From: Larimichthys crocea
Lineage: Eukaryota > Chordata > Actinopteri > Sciaenidae
Direction: 5' to 3'
Length of the DNA stretch: 64,000 nucleotides
Assembly (NCBI RefSeq): GCF_000972845.2
Contig: NC_040032.1
Coordinates: 4,979,073 to 5,043,072 of the forward strand
The position numbers were made by a program, and so were the translations under genes. Positions within the stretch are counted from its first letter, which is position 1, and each line of letters starts with the position of its first letter. The notes beneath the pieces were generated by a model. That model saw only the letters and a list, made by a program, of their open reading frames with translations. It made no database searches and had not been told where the DNA came from. This document shows positions 36,701 through 49,908 of this stretch, one piece after another.

Positions 36701-39700
36701 TGGGTTTGACTCTAAATGAACAACAGTGCACATGTTCATAATAATGAAGGATCCTGTCACTCAGAATGACAGCATGGCTATTTCTTAAACAATGGAGGTC
36801 TATGGCAGAGAGAAATAAGCTATATCAGGCTTTGGATTCACAGACAATACTCATTATAGGATTTATTCACTGCTAGTTTTTGTCTTTTCATGAACAGTAC
36901 TGAACAGAGCATAAGCCAGATGGACACACACAAAAAATAGGAAAGACAAAGCAGCACAAAAAATGTGAGCAACAAGAAGGACACCATTAAAGCAATTAAA
37001 ACATGTGACAGAAAAACATATGGCAGCAGTGTTAGAAAAGTTAATGTATTCGTCTTGCAGAGAAACAAGTGCACATGTGCCTTTTCAGATTGTGGTAAAA
37101 TGTACCCTTAGAGTGAAAAATAATATGTCAGCTTCCCAGAAAAGACACAGAGACCTCGGAGAGAACATAATGTAGGAAGTGGTGCTTTAGCAAAACCAGA
37201 GATTCTTATCAGCTTGGCTTCTTCTGCATTACCTCAGAATTAATTATTGCCTGACACTCTCTTTTTGCCATTTTCCGTCTCTATATAAGAGACAGAGCTT
37301 CAGGCTGTTAGGTAATAAGACCCATCTCGATGCTGGAGAGAGAAAGGATAAGAGGATTGTTCTTTCTGTGTCATATTCTCTTCCTTTCTCGCTTTACCTT
37401 TTCTTACTAAACACAGATATTGACTTGTGGCTGTTTTCTCTGACAAGTTTCCGTGACCAGATCAGCAGCTCTTGGGTGTTAAAGCCCACATCCTGCTTGT
37501 CAGGTATGGCTGAAAGATACACAAACAACTTGACCTGGTAAATCCAGAAATCCCCCGCAGGCTTTATGACATGGATTCAAGAGCAAAATAGATATCAGGA
37601 GAATCTGCAGTGACACAACAGGGTGGTCTGTCTGGCTAAGAGGACTGTGTTTGCTAATTATAGAGCAGAGGCAAAGTGTTGCAAACGACATGAAAGAGGT
37701 CTGCTTGGTAACGAACAGAAAAACACCTTCTGAAGCATAAATGGCTTTTCAGAGGCACTTTGAGGAGAAAATGTGGTTTTGTATACATAATCATCAGTGA
37801 CTGAAGAACCACTAGAACCTGTAAATAGTAGTGTGCTGGTTGAAGCCTCATTCATAGTTGTCAGAAATCAATGCATGTGTATTATCACATCCTGAAATCA
37901 TATCAATCCATTGTTTCCTTCGTCATTTGTCCTAAATGCGTACTGGATGCTGGCTACAAGAAAACTATAAATGTAAATGCAAATTGACGTCCAAAAGCTA
38001 ACAAATGATCTTTTACAGATTCAAAGTTAATACATGTTTTACTTCAAGTATTCAAGCTTTCAGTAGCTAAATATTATTAAGATATTCGGATCACACAGTT
38101 GTTTTTGTCGTTGTGTTTGATTTACAGTAATGACAGGCCCTCACGCTCAGCCCCAGTGGTTGCCATTTTTGTCCTACTACAGCTTCAAAGCTTCACATCA
38201 ATTCAGATGTGTTTTCTTTGTTAAAGACTTGACAAGTTAAAGACACTGGCAGCCAAAATAATCTCAATTCAAAGGTCTACTTACAAGCATTTTAAACTTC
38301 CAACCGCTTTTTATACACAAGCTGATCAGAATGTTTAATTAAAAATAGAATTTAGTTTATCCTAAAGTCACTGCCTCTCAGTGCTATTCCATCCTCTCCT
38401 TGTGCTTTAGCAACAATCCATTTTCAGTACAGTTGATTCAGTGATGACTGGTGCTTAACCACAGACTTTCTCCACTTGAGCTGGATTACAATTACAATGA
38501 ATACAGCGAAGTAGCATTTAAAGACAACTTTGAATCACACCGCCCTTTTAAATGTGATGTGACAAAACACCTCTATGCAAAAGAAACCACCAGTTGGCAG
38601 TTTTAAGCAGCTGAGTGAAGAATGACTGCATAAAAGGGACAGACAGATGGCTGACTAAATTCACTGCAGAAAACAGATATGCCAGGCGACCTTTCTGTAA
38701 CCTCTCAACACATTTCTCTCTCTCTGCTGACTCTTTCGTCAGTTTCCTCCATTCAAGCAGAGGAGGCAGCAAGCACTATTTGCTCAGAGCTGCAGTGCTG
38801 ATGCTCTGAGCTCAGCCACTGTGTTCATATGGGATGCAGCGGTAAAGGTCATTTCTAGAAGTTCAACATTAGTGATCGGAATTTCAAGTGAACCGTGTTG
38901 CCCACATTTTGTGGCCGTGCACTCTACAGGGAGTACAGAGGACCTATCAGGTGAGCCAACGGGAACAGTGATGTGTCTCTGAATTAAAAAGAAGTATAGC
39001 AAATCTAATGGTGCAAGTTAGTAGCTGTGCTTAGTTTCTGTGCTGTTCACATTAGGTGCTTCCCATTGTCAAAGCCTTGTGTTAATCATGTTAGATTTCT
39101 CTGGGTATAAGTTTGTGTGAGTGTCAGTGTGCTCTCTCTAAACCCATGAGAAAGAGTTTCATCAGTTCAATCTAAAACTAATCTTGTCAGCCCCATTGGA
39201 ATGTGAGTGTATGGCAATGAAGTCAATCCATAAGAGTGTGACCCACCATCTGTAATGCATTTTTACCTTTGTCTTGGAGTATGGCTCATTATGTGTTTGG
39301 GAAATTTGCAAAGCCAAACAAATCAAAGTCACCAGGCGTAAAAACAAAAAAAAAAAGAATGGAAGTGGGTTTGGTTTACTCAAGGGGATAGCTTTGTTGT
39401 GTGGAAATAAATCCTGCTCCTGATTAGACAAGCTCTGTATGGGCTTTCAGGCACTGTGAGTTCAAGGATTTAAATGGTTCACGAGTGGGGTATCATAATT
39501 GATATGAAAAATTTAATTTATTCTACTTTATCTAGCATTATACAGAATTGTCATCCAGGGCTCTCTATGTGTCCATTGGTTAGAGCCTGCAGCGCCTACC
39601 TTCAATTCATTAAAAAGGTGCGGGTCATATACTCTGTTTATAGTAAAAAGAGAACATAAACAAACAACTATTTGCACGTGTATACTCCACCTGAAACTCC

Positions 39701-40014
39701 AAATATCTGCCAGAGTAATGATCATTTATGTGATCCCTGCTCTATACTTGTTCGCATTAAAGATTCTTAGTAACAAGCACTTTTTAGTTTGACATCTGGC
39801 GCTTTTGTGCAAAACACAAGCAGATTCCTCTAAAACTGGCACAAAACACTATTTTGCCAGCCACTACTTGCTACAAAGTGCTTGCACAGAAACAGTAGTA
39901 TAGGAACCATCAAAATCCTATTCTGCCCTGCAGCCTATTTCCTCTCTAATAGACCTAAATCATCACACTGTAAAACACATCTTTAATCTTTTATCCACCT
40001 GCTGGACCTTATTC

Positions 40015-40038
40015 TTTTTTTTTTTTTTTTTTTTTTTT
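40015..40038. repeat. poly-T run of 24 (poly-A on the minus strand)
   Basis: A perfect homopolymer. It could be a retroposed poly-A tail on the minus strand, but no element body is recognisable next to it. Confidence 0.9.
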
Positions 40039-40289
40039 GGAAACTTTAGAAAATCTTTCAAAATCCGAAACAACTTTAAAATAGTATTTTTCATTTGAAC
40101 CAGCACTAGAGGAGAAGTGCAGCAAGAGAGGAATAACATGCAGGATATCTCTGATGGTTGCTCTTGTTTTGTATTATAGAAGGAAAACCGACAGTGAATC
40201 TTTTTCTGCATCTATCTCCAGTGCTCAGGCTTCGCTCTTTTTTAGTGTTTAGCATCTGAGAGCAGCAGGGAAGTCAAGTGGGTAGAGAG

Positions 40290-40410
40290 ACTGTGCTTTT
40301 TACCAGAACAACCCGTTTTCAGCCTCTTGTATCAGCAAGCACTCACTCCACTGAAATGTCCTGGAGCAAGAAGCTGAACTCCTGTCTGCTGTTCTATCGC
40401 TGACTCTGAC
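40290..40410 (+). repeat. possible dispersed teleost repeat
   Basis: The stretch cactcactccactgaaatgt then cctggagcaagaagctgaac and gctgactctgacctctggc resembles a fish repeat ('tccactgaagtgtccttgagcaagacactgaa...ctgaccctgcgctctgacc'). Diverged and without clear ends. Confidence 0.4.
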
Positions 40411-42114
40411 CTCTGGCTTTTCAGAAACCGAGCAAAGATGTCTTTACTGTGGTCAATAAAGTATCACATTTATCATATTATTAAATTACTTTCAAACCAA
40501 GGCTGGGTGTATGCTTACTTTATATGTGTATGTGTTATTTTAAGCACATTTTGTTTAGTTAAACTACATCTCATCCATGACCAAGCAACAATACTGCAAG
40601 ACACTCGAACAAAAAACTACTAGAAACGAATACTAATCATCTTTTGTCAACTTAACTACTCCAAAACAGCAGTATTGACACTGTATAACATTTTACCGCA
40701 TAGATAAAGCTGACTACAGCTTACATTCTGTGTGTTGCCACTCAAAAAGTCAATTACATGCTTATGTTGATATGTGTAAATCCAGTCTGGAGACATGGTT
40801 AAACAGACTCCTACACATGCAAGACCTGCAGAAGCACGTGAGAACGGTTCCTCAGCCTGGTTACACAACATAAGATTAGACCTTTATTACCATCCTTGAA
40901 ATTTGCTTTATCTAACTAATATGCATGACACACCGCACACATGCATTAACCCACATGCGCTGCTTCAAGCTGGTTCTGGCTTTTGCAGGGTTTAAGCGCT
41001 TAGTAGGGAGAGAGCACTCCTGACGCTTTATTCAGCTCTCATGACTGGGATGTTACAGTGAATTTTTTTTTTTGTTTTTTTTATGTGTGTGTGTACGCCA
41101 GTGTGCTATATGCTAGTGTGTCTTCAGTGTCAATCTGTAAGTGTGTGAGTCATCCCACTATTAGGCTGTCTCTGAAGCACAACAAGCAGCTATAATCTGC
41201 TGGACACCGCGCTGTAATGGCTCTCTGTGAGACAGCTAATAAGTTACACAGCAGATTGCAAACTGCAATAAGCTCGACTGAGCCACTATTCTGGGCTACA
41301 TCATTATTTCTCAACCCTTTGACTGTGACCCGAGGGTGGGCTGCAGAACTGCTCTGACAGGGTTCAGGACATGATGTGGCTCCTGCAGGAGGCGTTTAGA
41401 AAAGCCTGGAAAAGTGATTTCATGTGTGATTTCAGAGCCTCCATGAGTCTATATTCTATTTTGGTACTATGTTAATATAATGTTTAACCGTAGTTAAATT
41501 GTAGTAGAGTAAACTCAGTGTTGATTAACTGTGGCTGTTCTCTTGCCCTTTTAAATGCTATTATTTTCTTTTGCAGCTTTACTGAGTCGGCTATGAAAAA
41601 CACAATACATCCAACTGTTGAATTCAAAGCAAAAGAACACAAAATTTCACTTTTACAGCCAGAAATCTTGTCACATTTGGTGTCTGAATGATAGGGCTGA
41701 TGTCTAAAGGTTGTATGTTACTGTAAATTACGAGTTCCGACTGGAGCCCGCCGAGCAAAAAGATCCAACTGAGAACTGCTGCCATTAATATTCTCATCCA
41801 GGGGCAAGGGCAAGATATTGATCCAGGTCTTTGCATGTGTGCCAGCTGTATGTATATGTGCGAGACTACGTGAGTTGAGAGTTGGACGGGCTGTTGGCCC
41901 GCATAAAAGCTGAAGGGCTAGCATTTACAAGCAGTTTTTCACAGATTGCACATTGATAGATTGCCATAATTCTTTTTGCTGGATGTTGGTTCCATATCAG
42001 GGTTCCAGGTAAGAGAGGGAATCCAACAAACCCAGAAAGAGGCTGGAAGGGGGGAAAGCAGCAGGGAGCGGAGTAAAGGGGGGAAGCAAAGAGAGGCTGG
42101 AGCGTTTTCAGCAC

Positions 42115-42175
42115 CATGGAGAGCTCCGGCGCAATATACGCTATATAACGGCAGCGTGCGCGCCGGCCAATCCTC
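42115..42175 (-). promoter_or_regulatory. possible alternative promoter with TATA and CCAAT boxes
   Basis: On the minus strand an inverted CCAAT box (attgg, 42,167-42,171) is followed about 20 bases on by a TATA-like gttatatagc (42,141-42,150), within a CpG-rich patch at about 42,060-42,260. A start near 42,115 would lie within candidate intron 1. No strong donor follows on this strand. The boxes are closer together than usual, so this is tentative. Confidence 0.25.
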
Positions 42176-42819
42176 ATTTCCCACTCCGCTGGCCGTCACG
42201 GAGGCTTTGCTGCCGCTGTGCCAGCTCTCTGGTGACACTGATAGGATTTTCCCATGAGAGAGCGCTGAAGCAGCTCATTTAACACAATCAGACAAGAAAA
42301 TCTCGCCTTGTTTAGAACCACCCTTCCCTCTCTCCTCCAAAATTTTTTTTAAGAGTTCTGTGCATGCTGGTGGGTAGATGAAGGGTGTATGTGCTTGATG
42401 AGACACCGGTACCAAATAAATTGGCTGACGGCAGGAGGACCTGGGGAGGAGAAGAAGGGGGTGGTGGCGGTGGGACCGGGAATCCACGCCAGAGAGAGCC
42501 CAGCGAGGGATGTGCGTGTCTCACTATGTTATCATTTCTGTCCCTCTGCTGCTTGAGCAAACCTGGCGCATCCGGACAGAGGAGTCCTACTGAAGCCATT
42601 TATCAAACACTGCCCTGTTGTTTTCGTGCAGGTAGAGCCGCTGCACGGTTATATGAGGCTACCAAAAGCTGGCATCTGCTCATATTGAATGATTAATAAC
42701 AACCCGTGTTGCGCCAGACAATAGGCGACATAGCAGGCAGTGTAGTTAAACACTGTCACAGATTGTCATTGACATCGCCCTGCGCTATAAGGCTGCACCT
42801 CACATATATCCTTTTCTGG

Positions 42820-42821
<2 letters not shown>

Positions 42822-42876
<55 letters not shown>

Positions 42877-42889
42877 TCCCCCTCTCTCT
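42822..42889. repeat. (CT)n microsatellite
   Basis: About 30 CT units with minor interruptions at the right end. On the minus strand it is a GA repeat. Confidence 0.95.
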
Positions 42890-43122
42890 ATTATTGATGC
42901 ATTTCTCCTCAGCTACTCACAAACTAAAATTAAAGCACTGCCACTGCCATCCTCTCCACAGTTTCCCCATTCACTCACACTCCCAAATGCAAACACGACA
43001 GGACGGATAAAGCGGCGTCATGCACCCAAAACAACCAAACTTGTGAAGAAAACAATACATACGTTTTTCAAGCAACCTTTGAGCTCTTTATTCCGCATTA
43101 GTAAATACAGCTTTAACCTTAC

Positions 43123-43217
43123 CTGTGAGAGAACAGAAAGAAAGGAAATTCGAGCCACAGATTTCCTCGCAGCGACGCGTCCAAACTGCGCTCTTTTAGT
43201 TCCACTCCTCTCTCTCG

Positions 43218-43250
<33 letters not shown>

Positions 43251-43320
43251 CCCCCTGGCTCGGCAGGGCTTAAAGGTTTCAGATTAATTACGGGCTGGTG
43301 TATCAGTAGCAGCTGCGTTA
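43123..43320 (-). other. candidate non-coding first exon
   Basis: A strong minus-strand donor, tctcacag|gtaagg, sits at the edge of a CpG-rich segment. The upstream side on that strand (43,123 to perhaps 43,320) is CpG-rich and GA-repeat-bearing with no useful ATG frame, as expected of a 5'UTR exon. It would pair with the acceptor at 28,703, which has only ten UTR bases before its ATG. The transcription start is unknown. Confidence 0.4.
43207..43252. repeat. (CT)n microsatellite within the CpG-rich segment
   Basis: CT units, interrupted by cg near the left end and running into a C-run. On the gene's sense strand this is a GA repeat and could lie in the 5'UTR or core promoter. Confidence 0.9.
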
Positions 43321-43520
43321 GTAAGCGACGTGGTAAGCGCGTCCCCCAACTCTCTCAGCAGAGGTTTGCCATCCTCCGGCTCCTCCGGCTGGTTTTCCTC
43401 TCAGCGCTCCGCTCCTTGCTCTGCCCTATTTCAACTCCTCTCACTCCGCTCTCCTCCTGACGTCAGCCGCTGCACGCCAAATGCGGTGAGGCTGCATCTG
43501 CAGATTCATCGCACTGGAAA
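43321..43520 (-). promoter_or_regulatory. CpG-rich promoter-like segment with a full CRE
   Basis: CpG dinucleotides are frequent here, in contrast to the CpG-poor flanks. A palindromic CREB/ATF site, tgacgtca, lies at 43,458-43,465. A GC-rich stretch follows toward the candidate first exon, and no TATA box is obvious, as in many CpG-island promoters. The strong donor at 43,123 points to minus-strand transcription. A plus-strand donor-like site (gacgtg|gtaagc, about 43,332) leaves divergent transcription possible. CREB responsiveness is inference from the motif. Confidence 0.45.
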
Positions 43521-43559
43521 GCGACACCTGTGTGTGCATGTCTGCATGTGTTTGTGGGT

Positions 43560-44790
43560 GTAAAAAGGGTGTGTGTTTAAACATTCGTGAGGAGCAGATG
43601 CCATAGCAGGGACATAGAATACCGGAGGATGAAATATGTGAAGATTGTTTGACTTTAACATGTTTGAATTTTTGGGATTCATCTGAAATTTGGATGAGAG
43701 GATAGATTTAGGTTTGGGAAGTTGAGACAGTTTTGAAGTTAAGGTTTGTGTGTGTACATAACACAAACAAAACCTGCCCCAAATAAGACTAAAAACACAA
43801 TTGTATTTATTTTACTTTTATTGTATATAAAAATCAGTTTATTACAAACATGAATTCAATTAGTTTGTCATTCATAGTGCATTGTGAGATCCACTGAACA
43901 AGATCGTGTGTTAGATATATACTGACACTGTCTGTTAGTGTCTGTGTTCTGTTGTCAAAAAAAAAGCCAAGACAAAAATAAAAATGGAGGTGTGTATCAA
44001 AAAGAGAAACCGGTGACAGATGATATGGATGTTGCTGTGTTTTTGCGTTTTCTGGGTTCATCCAGGGAGGACGTCAAACAGTCAAATGTTGTCAAAAGTT
44101 TCATATGCATATTTTATTTTGTTTTTTTCACAAATTGTCTTCCACTCAGACCCTGTAGAGCTGCCTCATGCACTCACTGGCGGCCTATATGACAAACATT
44201 TAAAGCATCACTGACTAATCAACCAGGCAATAATGATGCTCAGGGACAGGCAGTCACTTTCACAGATGAGCAAGTTTACAGCGAATTATCTGTTTATGTT
44301 GAGGTTGTGTATGAAACGTTTAAACACTTATGAACGTGCAGAAATGTGTCATACAGTACAGTGCAATTTTACTGCAGTTATAGGAAGTATACGCAGTGAC
44401 CTCTAACGTATTCCCCCTCTCCCTCTCTCTTTCTCTATCCTCCTCTTCATCCCTTTGTATTAAAGCGAAGGAGGGATAACTGCACACGGCACAATTAGGT
44501 CTACATACTGTATCCTAAAGACACACGAGAATGGTGGCATCCCCATCAAAATTGTATGTGGCACTAAAACATTTATGCACGATGTAACATTTATCAAGAC
44601 AATGGGGGTGAAAAAAAGATGGTTGGGAAAAACAAGAAAAGAAATGAAAAGAGAGAGGGGATAAAGGGGGAGAAGAGAAAAGCGAAGAAGGAAACGTTTG
44701 TCAGGAAGTTGCAATACTTGATTCCTTATAATGTTGTAGGCTTCAAGGGGGGGAAAAAAGGACCAGGACATTCAATTCATTTCAGACTAG
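43560..44790. other. non-coding DNA, nothing identified
   Basis: No exon or repeat boundary is supported. Frames on both strands between 43,506 and 44,214 overlap each other without domains. Confidence 0.45.
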
Positions 44791-44792
44791 AT

Positions 44793-44880
44793 CAGAGGTT
44801 TTCAAAGTGGCCTTCACAGTGGGGGCTCCAAACAATTTCAGGGGAGCTCAGTGAATGAAAGTGAGAAAATTCTACATTAG
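44793..44880 (+). mobile_element. hAT-like terminus fragment
   Basis: The start cagaggttttcaaagtggcc then cagtgggggctccaaacaat follows the plan of hAT (Charlie-like) ends, 'CAGNGGTTCTCAAAGTGGG...GGGGNTCC'. It resembles the end at 4,145. No partner terminus was found. Confidence 0.45.
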
Positions 44881-47800
44881 AATTTCAATAAATATTACAC
44901 AGTAAATATGGTCATATATTGTTCTTTTCAAATCTCCATTTAATTAATAAAATAATAAAAGAAATAATAAAAAGAAGATGAGTCAGGTGTTTGAAGTGCG
45001 CTGAAGACAGGACCATCATAAATCATTTTGTTTGGTGCAAAACAAAAACAAAAAAAAATCTGATAATAATCTAATAGTTAGGGTGAGTAATGTGATTCAT
45101 CTTTCTTAACTTTTAATTCATATGCATTTGATTAAAATGTATTAATGATTTATTTCAACTCCTAAAAAAGCAATTTTATGTCCTACTGGGATATTTCTAT
45201 GATGTTTGGATGTATTGACTAGGGTGTTCGCTGTGGTTGCTAGGGCATTTCTTTAGTATGGTGTTATTTTCCTGGTTGTAGCTCCACTATTTCTACTCAC
45301 ACGACTGTTTGGGAAATCCATTAAGTGCTCACTCAAAAGTTAACCAAATGCAGTGATCAAACTAATATTTCTGCGTGAACTGTATTCAAATACATGTTAG
45401 AATTAGGATTGATGGCGGTAGGACAGAGCATCCAGCAGGTCAGAGAGACAGTGAGAGAATACTGGGATTGAATATTTCCATTGAATGGACAGAGCACAGT
45501 AAAGCCATGTCTCTCTCCTTATACAGCAATTAAACGAAGCAATTCAAAGAAATGACAGACATTGTTTTGTTTTTTTCCTGGAATGTGATGACTGAGAACA
45601 AGGTTTGATATTTTTATGATTGTCTTTTCTTCTTAATGAAAAAAGGTAGAAATTTGTTTATTGTTAATTTATTATTTCCCAACATAGAGTAGCAGCCCTG
45701 TTAAATACAGGATCAGTTGATTTAAGTGCCTAGCTTAAAGTGTTACATTGAGGCGAGTCTTTAAAAATAAGTCTGTTTGAACATTATTCCTTCTAACCCT
45801 TTCACACCATTTTCAATGAGTCCAAAAAATGTGAAAATTCTTTGTTTCATTGCTAAACCATGTTCTAATGTGTTGTGCATGTGGTGTTGTCATTGCACCA
45901 CACAAGTGAAAAAAAGTGTAATGGAAGTGGGATGATGATATTAACTATGCAAGACAACAGACTTCTGATGCCAATCAAGTAGTCGAACAAGCTGACCATT
46001 TTCTTTTCAAACATTATAAGCTGTAGCTGTTAAAGGGCTGTGACAGATAAAAACACTTCAACATATTCTATTGATCTTACACAAGGCAGGAAAAACTTAT
46101 ATTTTTCTTAGAATTGTCACATATCCACCCTTAGCAACCCTTAAATTAAAAATGTTATTAATTATTATTATTGATTAAGGTTATGGTAAGGTTATGACTG
46201 TGGTTTAACTAGCACCACATTTATCTTTTTCGGAACATATTCTTTTCTACATTTTCAGAGCAGATTCAGTCATTTTCAATCACTGACTGTCTGAGCAAAA
46301 GTGTCTTTATGCTGGAGCACTCGGCCCTTTTCGTGCAGCATTCTCTGAGGGCTTTAAGCTATAATCCTCACAACTTTTCAAAGACGTTTTCATTGTTCGC
46401 AACATGTGAAACAGAAGAGCGGACAGAAACAACACAAACAACAACCTACTGTATAAAATGTAATCTACATTTTTCCTCACTGTTGTAGAAGAAGTTTGGC
46501 TACAAAGTTACTCACATTAGTGCATTTTTCCAGCAAAGTGCACAAAGCTTGGTGCAGATGAAAATACAACAAACGAAAACTATCCATGGCACAGACAAGC
46601 ATGGGTAAAAAAACCATGGCACTCCATCTTCAGGTGCGATAATATTATAAATTTATTCGTTAAGCATTATACGCAATCCAAAAAATCCAATATTTTCGCC
46701 TTTCTCACCTCTCCTGACATCTGCTTACCTGCTTACCAATTTCACAAGACATTTATAATATTTAAGGTGTATTGACACATTTTTCACCACCTTATTTACA
46801 CCTTCTTAGGTTTTTTTTTTTTTTTTTACAAGGACAACTTGAGAACACACATATACAAGCTGCACACACTTATTCCTTAACCTGCCTCTGGGCCATTCCA
46901 GTGGAAATGTTCACATCCACATTATTGACAAATGCATATCAGATCTATTCATAAAACTAACAGCTCTCTGGGCAATGCAGAGACGATCTCAGACTGCTGT
47001 AGGCGTACCCTGAGTGGCAAATCAATCACACCTAAATGGTGCAAATATGAATCGACCCCTGAGGGGCTCATATAGACGACAACCCGTGCATGGCATTGCA
47101 AGAGGAACATCATGTGCATTTTACCCACAGCTACACCCATGGCTGCACAAACTGAGTTTCAGACTAGCATGTGGGGATTGAGCAGCTACAGCAGCCATCA
47201 TTATCTCTGCCATCATTTGCTCGGGAGTGTTTGTACTAGCAGTCATACGTCAGAAACATAACATCTTCTCCCCTCAACCTTAAAGGCACTCAGGCATGTG
47301 TCAGCACTAAAAGGTCTCTCTTACGTGGCTGCTCCCTCAGAGACAGAAACACCAGGAGATAGAGTCATAACTCTTCTTTATGTCCTTTTTCTGCAGCTCA
47401 CCGCTGCAAGTATTGATGTGATTCACACACATACACATCTACATTGCTTACAGTAGGAGGGACTCTCATGCTACACCTCTTTGGAACAGAAATACAAATA
47501 TTTTGTTGTGGTTCATTGTTTCTAAAAGTTATGGAGGTACATTATTTGAATCCTAAATTCCACTCTATTATTTGCAAAACCTCAGATTACATTTAATTAT
47601 TCATTTTCTCCAAATTTTGTCATGTCAACTACACATTTGTTAAGATTGGGGAAAGATTGTGGTACATAAGCTATGATTAGTTAACCAGCTAAAACACACA
47701 CAATGGCACGGTTTGCCTGAAACCAGTGCCTTGAATCTGAGCACAGGCTGGAGAATGTATGTATTTCTCTGTTGACCGCTCAGTTCTCTTTTCTCTTGAT

Positions 47801-49790
47801 TGTTCTTTGTTTTCTTTGCCAACTTTGAGAACATTTTGCTGCATTATAGCAGTTTACCATCAAATAAACAAGGGGAAATTGTTTGCACAACATAACAAAA
47901 CGGTATACTACGAACTACATCAAAATGTTAACGATCAAAATGTTCATTTTCTAATCTGGTATCTGCATGTTATCTAAAAATTTCCCCATAGAGTCACGAC
48001 TGGGAATTCATACATGCACAACATTAACATTTCTACTATTCTTCTCCACATTAAAATTGCAGCTGCCACAACTTCAGCCTGTCAGCAAGGCATGACTGCC
48101 ATCGGACACTCATTATGGAGGTCAACACATTTAGGGTCAAAGGTCAGGGTTTTTCTGTACAGTTTGTTGGCAAACCAATGGAGTGTGTACTGCAGTAGTT
48201 AATGCAGCAGCTGCAGGAGAAAATGCCAGACAGCCTTACCATTGATATTGATATAATGGCCTTATTTCGAGTGCTAGACACTCTAGTGTCTGAAAAGTGA
48301 AAATGAAAGGAATCTCTTTTTAAAATTTTAACCTGAAATAATTTTTAGAAGTAGCCCCACACAGCCTTTGTGCACCCACCTACTGAATGCTGCAACCAAT
48401 GATACTGTCATACAAACACGAAACACATAAACACTTGGTTACTTTATCCTCTACTTGATTGAACAGCGGTGTCAGAGAAGCCTGTACTGTATCAGCAGCA
48501 GGACTGTTGTTCAGTGAAACGACCTGTCACCAGAGAGAGAGAGGCAGTGCAGACAAAGTGTTGCGCTAGCTTTTCTTTGTAGCCTCCAGACACGAGGCTT
48601 CTTATGGACAAACCAGAGCTTTTGATTTGTTATGCAGCCTCTCTCTCTCTCTCTCTGTTGTAATCCACACACAAGGACACACACACACACACAGAAATGC
48701 ATGTCTGCAACCACATACACACAGACATGCTCGGGCACTGGCACTGAACTACATTTCTCACTCTTGGCCCCACGCCTATGTCACCCAGCCCTAACCACAC
48801 ACACAAACACACACACACCCACACCTACACACAGACCTTGTATAATGGTCTTTGTTTCCTACTCCTGCCCAGCTCCAATTTGATGGCAGTGTGGCCGCCA
48901 GGTTCCCCAGATGACCATTGAGATAGAGCTAACAGATGAAAGCAGCAGTAAGACGCTGGCAGTAATGGTGCTACAGCTCCGGCTTACAGCCCATATTTCT
49001 CCCTGATGGCTATGCTGCCCTGCCTCCCTCTGACACCTGCAGGAGTGAGCTTGGAGGAGTTGTTAGTATTAGAAGGGCAGGGACACATACAGTACAGAGA
49101 AACAGGAGCTTGAATGCAACACGCAAACACATGGACGCATGTTTCTAGAGATATGAGACATTTAATAAGTTGATGCACTTTCACAGGTGATGCAGTTTCA
49201 TTACATTTTGAAGCAAGCAACTGTACTTATATGTATTACATATGTATGTATTATAAGATATTTTGGGGCGCACAAAAAATGTGTTCTTACAAAACCTGAA
49301 AAAGGAAATTATGCTAATGACAGACTAAGTGCAAATCTCAGAAGGTTGTTGGTATTTCTGGTAATTTTGCTAATGATACTGCACAAAAAATGAACAGTGA
49401 AAAGGGATTAGAAAAGGGTAAAAGAGTTTTGGCTGTTTCCTTTTTTAGGATACCAGGGGAGAGTCTGCAGTGTGTTAGCTATTTATTTTTTATCATCCTT
49501 GATTTGTAATTTTGTTCATTCATTCATCATTCTTCCTAACAAAAACAAATAATAACATCAATATATAAGATATGTAGAGCAGCATCTGTGCCTTTCAAGA
49601 TGCTCATGTTGATCCCATGACAAAAATGAGTAAAAAACAAATGTCTTTGGAGAACTTCTTTGGAAAATCCAAAACAAAATTATGGAGTGGACTGGACATA
49701 ACAAATACACTTTGAGTGTCATTGTCTCCCATTACAACTAGATGGGACCAGCTCATTCCAGAGAAACAAGCCTGGGCTCCCACTAATTCA
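44881..49790. other. non-coding DNA with simple repeats
   Basis: Contains a poly-T run (46,811-46,827), a CT run (48,638-48,656) and CA-rich patches (48,677-48,692 and about 48,797-48,820). A phrase at about 45,220-45,265 (ctgtggttgctagggcattt) recalls a fish 'gttgctaggg' repeat. No exon is supported. The frames near 48,511-48,883 are products of the simple repeats. Confidence 0.45.
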
Positions 49791-49794
49791 GTGT

Positions 49795-49908
49795 AATGGT
49801 CTGTTGTATTTTTATGCACTTTCTATTTGTATTTATGCTGGTATCATTTTATATGATCATATTACCTGTCCAACTGGTCCATGGAGCAAAAAAGGTTGGG
49901 GACCACTG
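49795..49908 (-). mobile_element. hAT terminus fragment
   Basis: Read on the minus strand it starts cagtggtccccaaccttttt then gctccatggaccagttgg, the well-known hAT end of the type CAGTGGTTCCCAACC...CTCCATGGACCGG. The other terminus is missing, and the sequence loses resemblance near 49,795. Confidence 0.6.

Larger units (their letters stand above)
28704..43122 (-). other. candidate intron 1
   Basis: About 14.4 kb between the signal-peptide exon and the non-coding first exon proposed at 43,123. It holds only scattered repeat fragments (listed separately). I see nothing else at 30,720-33,860, 34,060-36,150 or 36,700-40,010 beyond short AT-rich runs. The minus frames at 36,838-37,074 and 37,654-37,855 have no domain or splice support. 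Confidence 0.35.
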
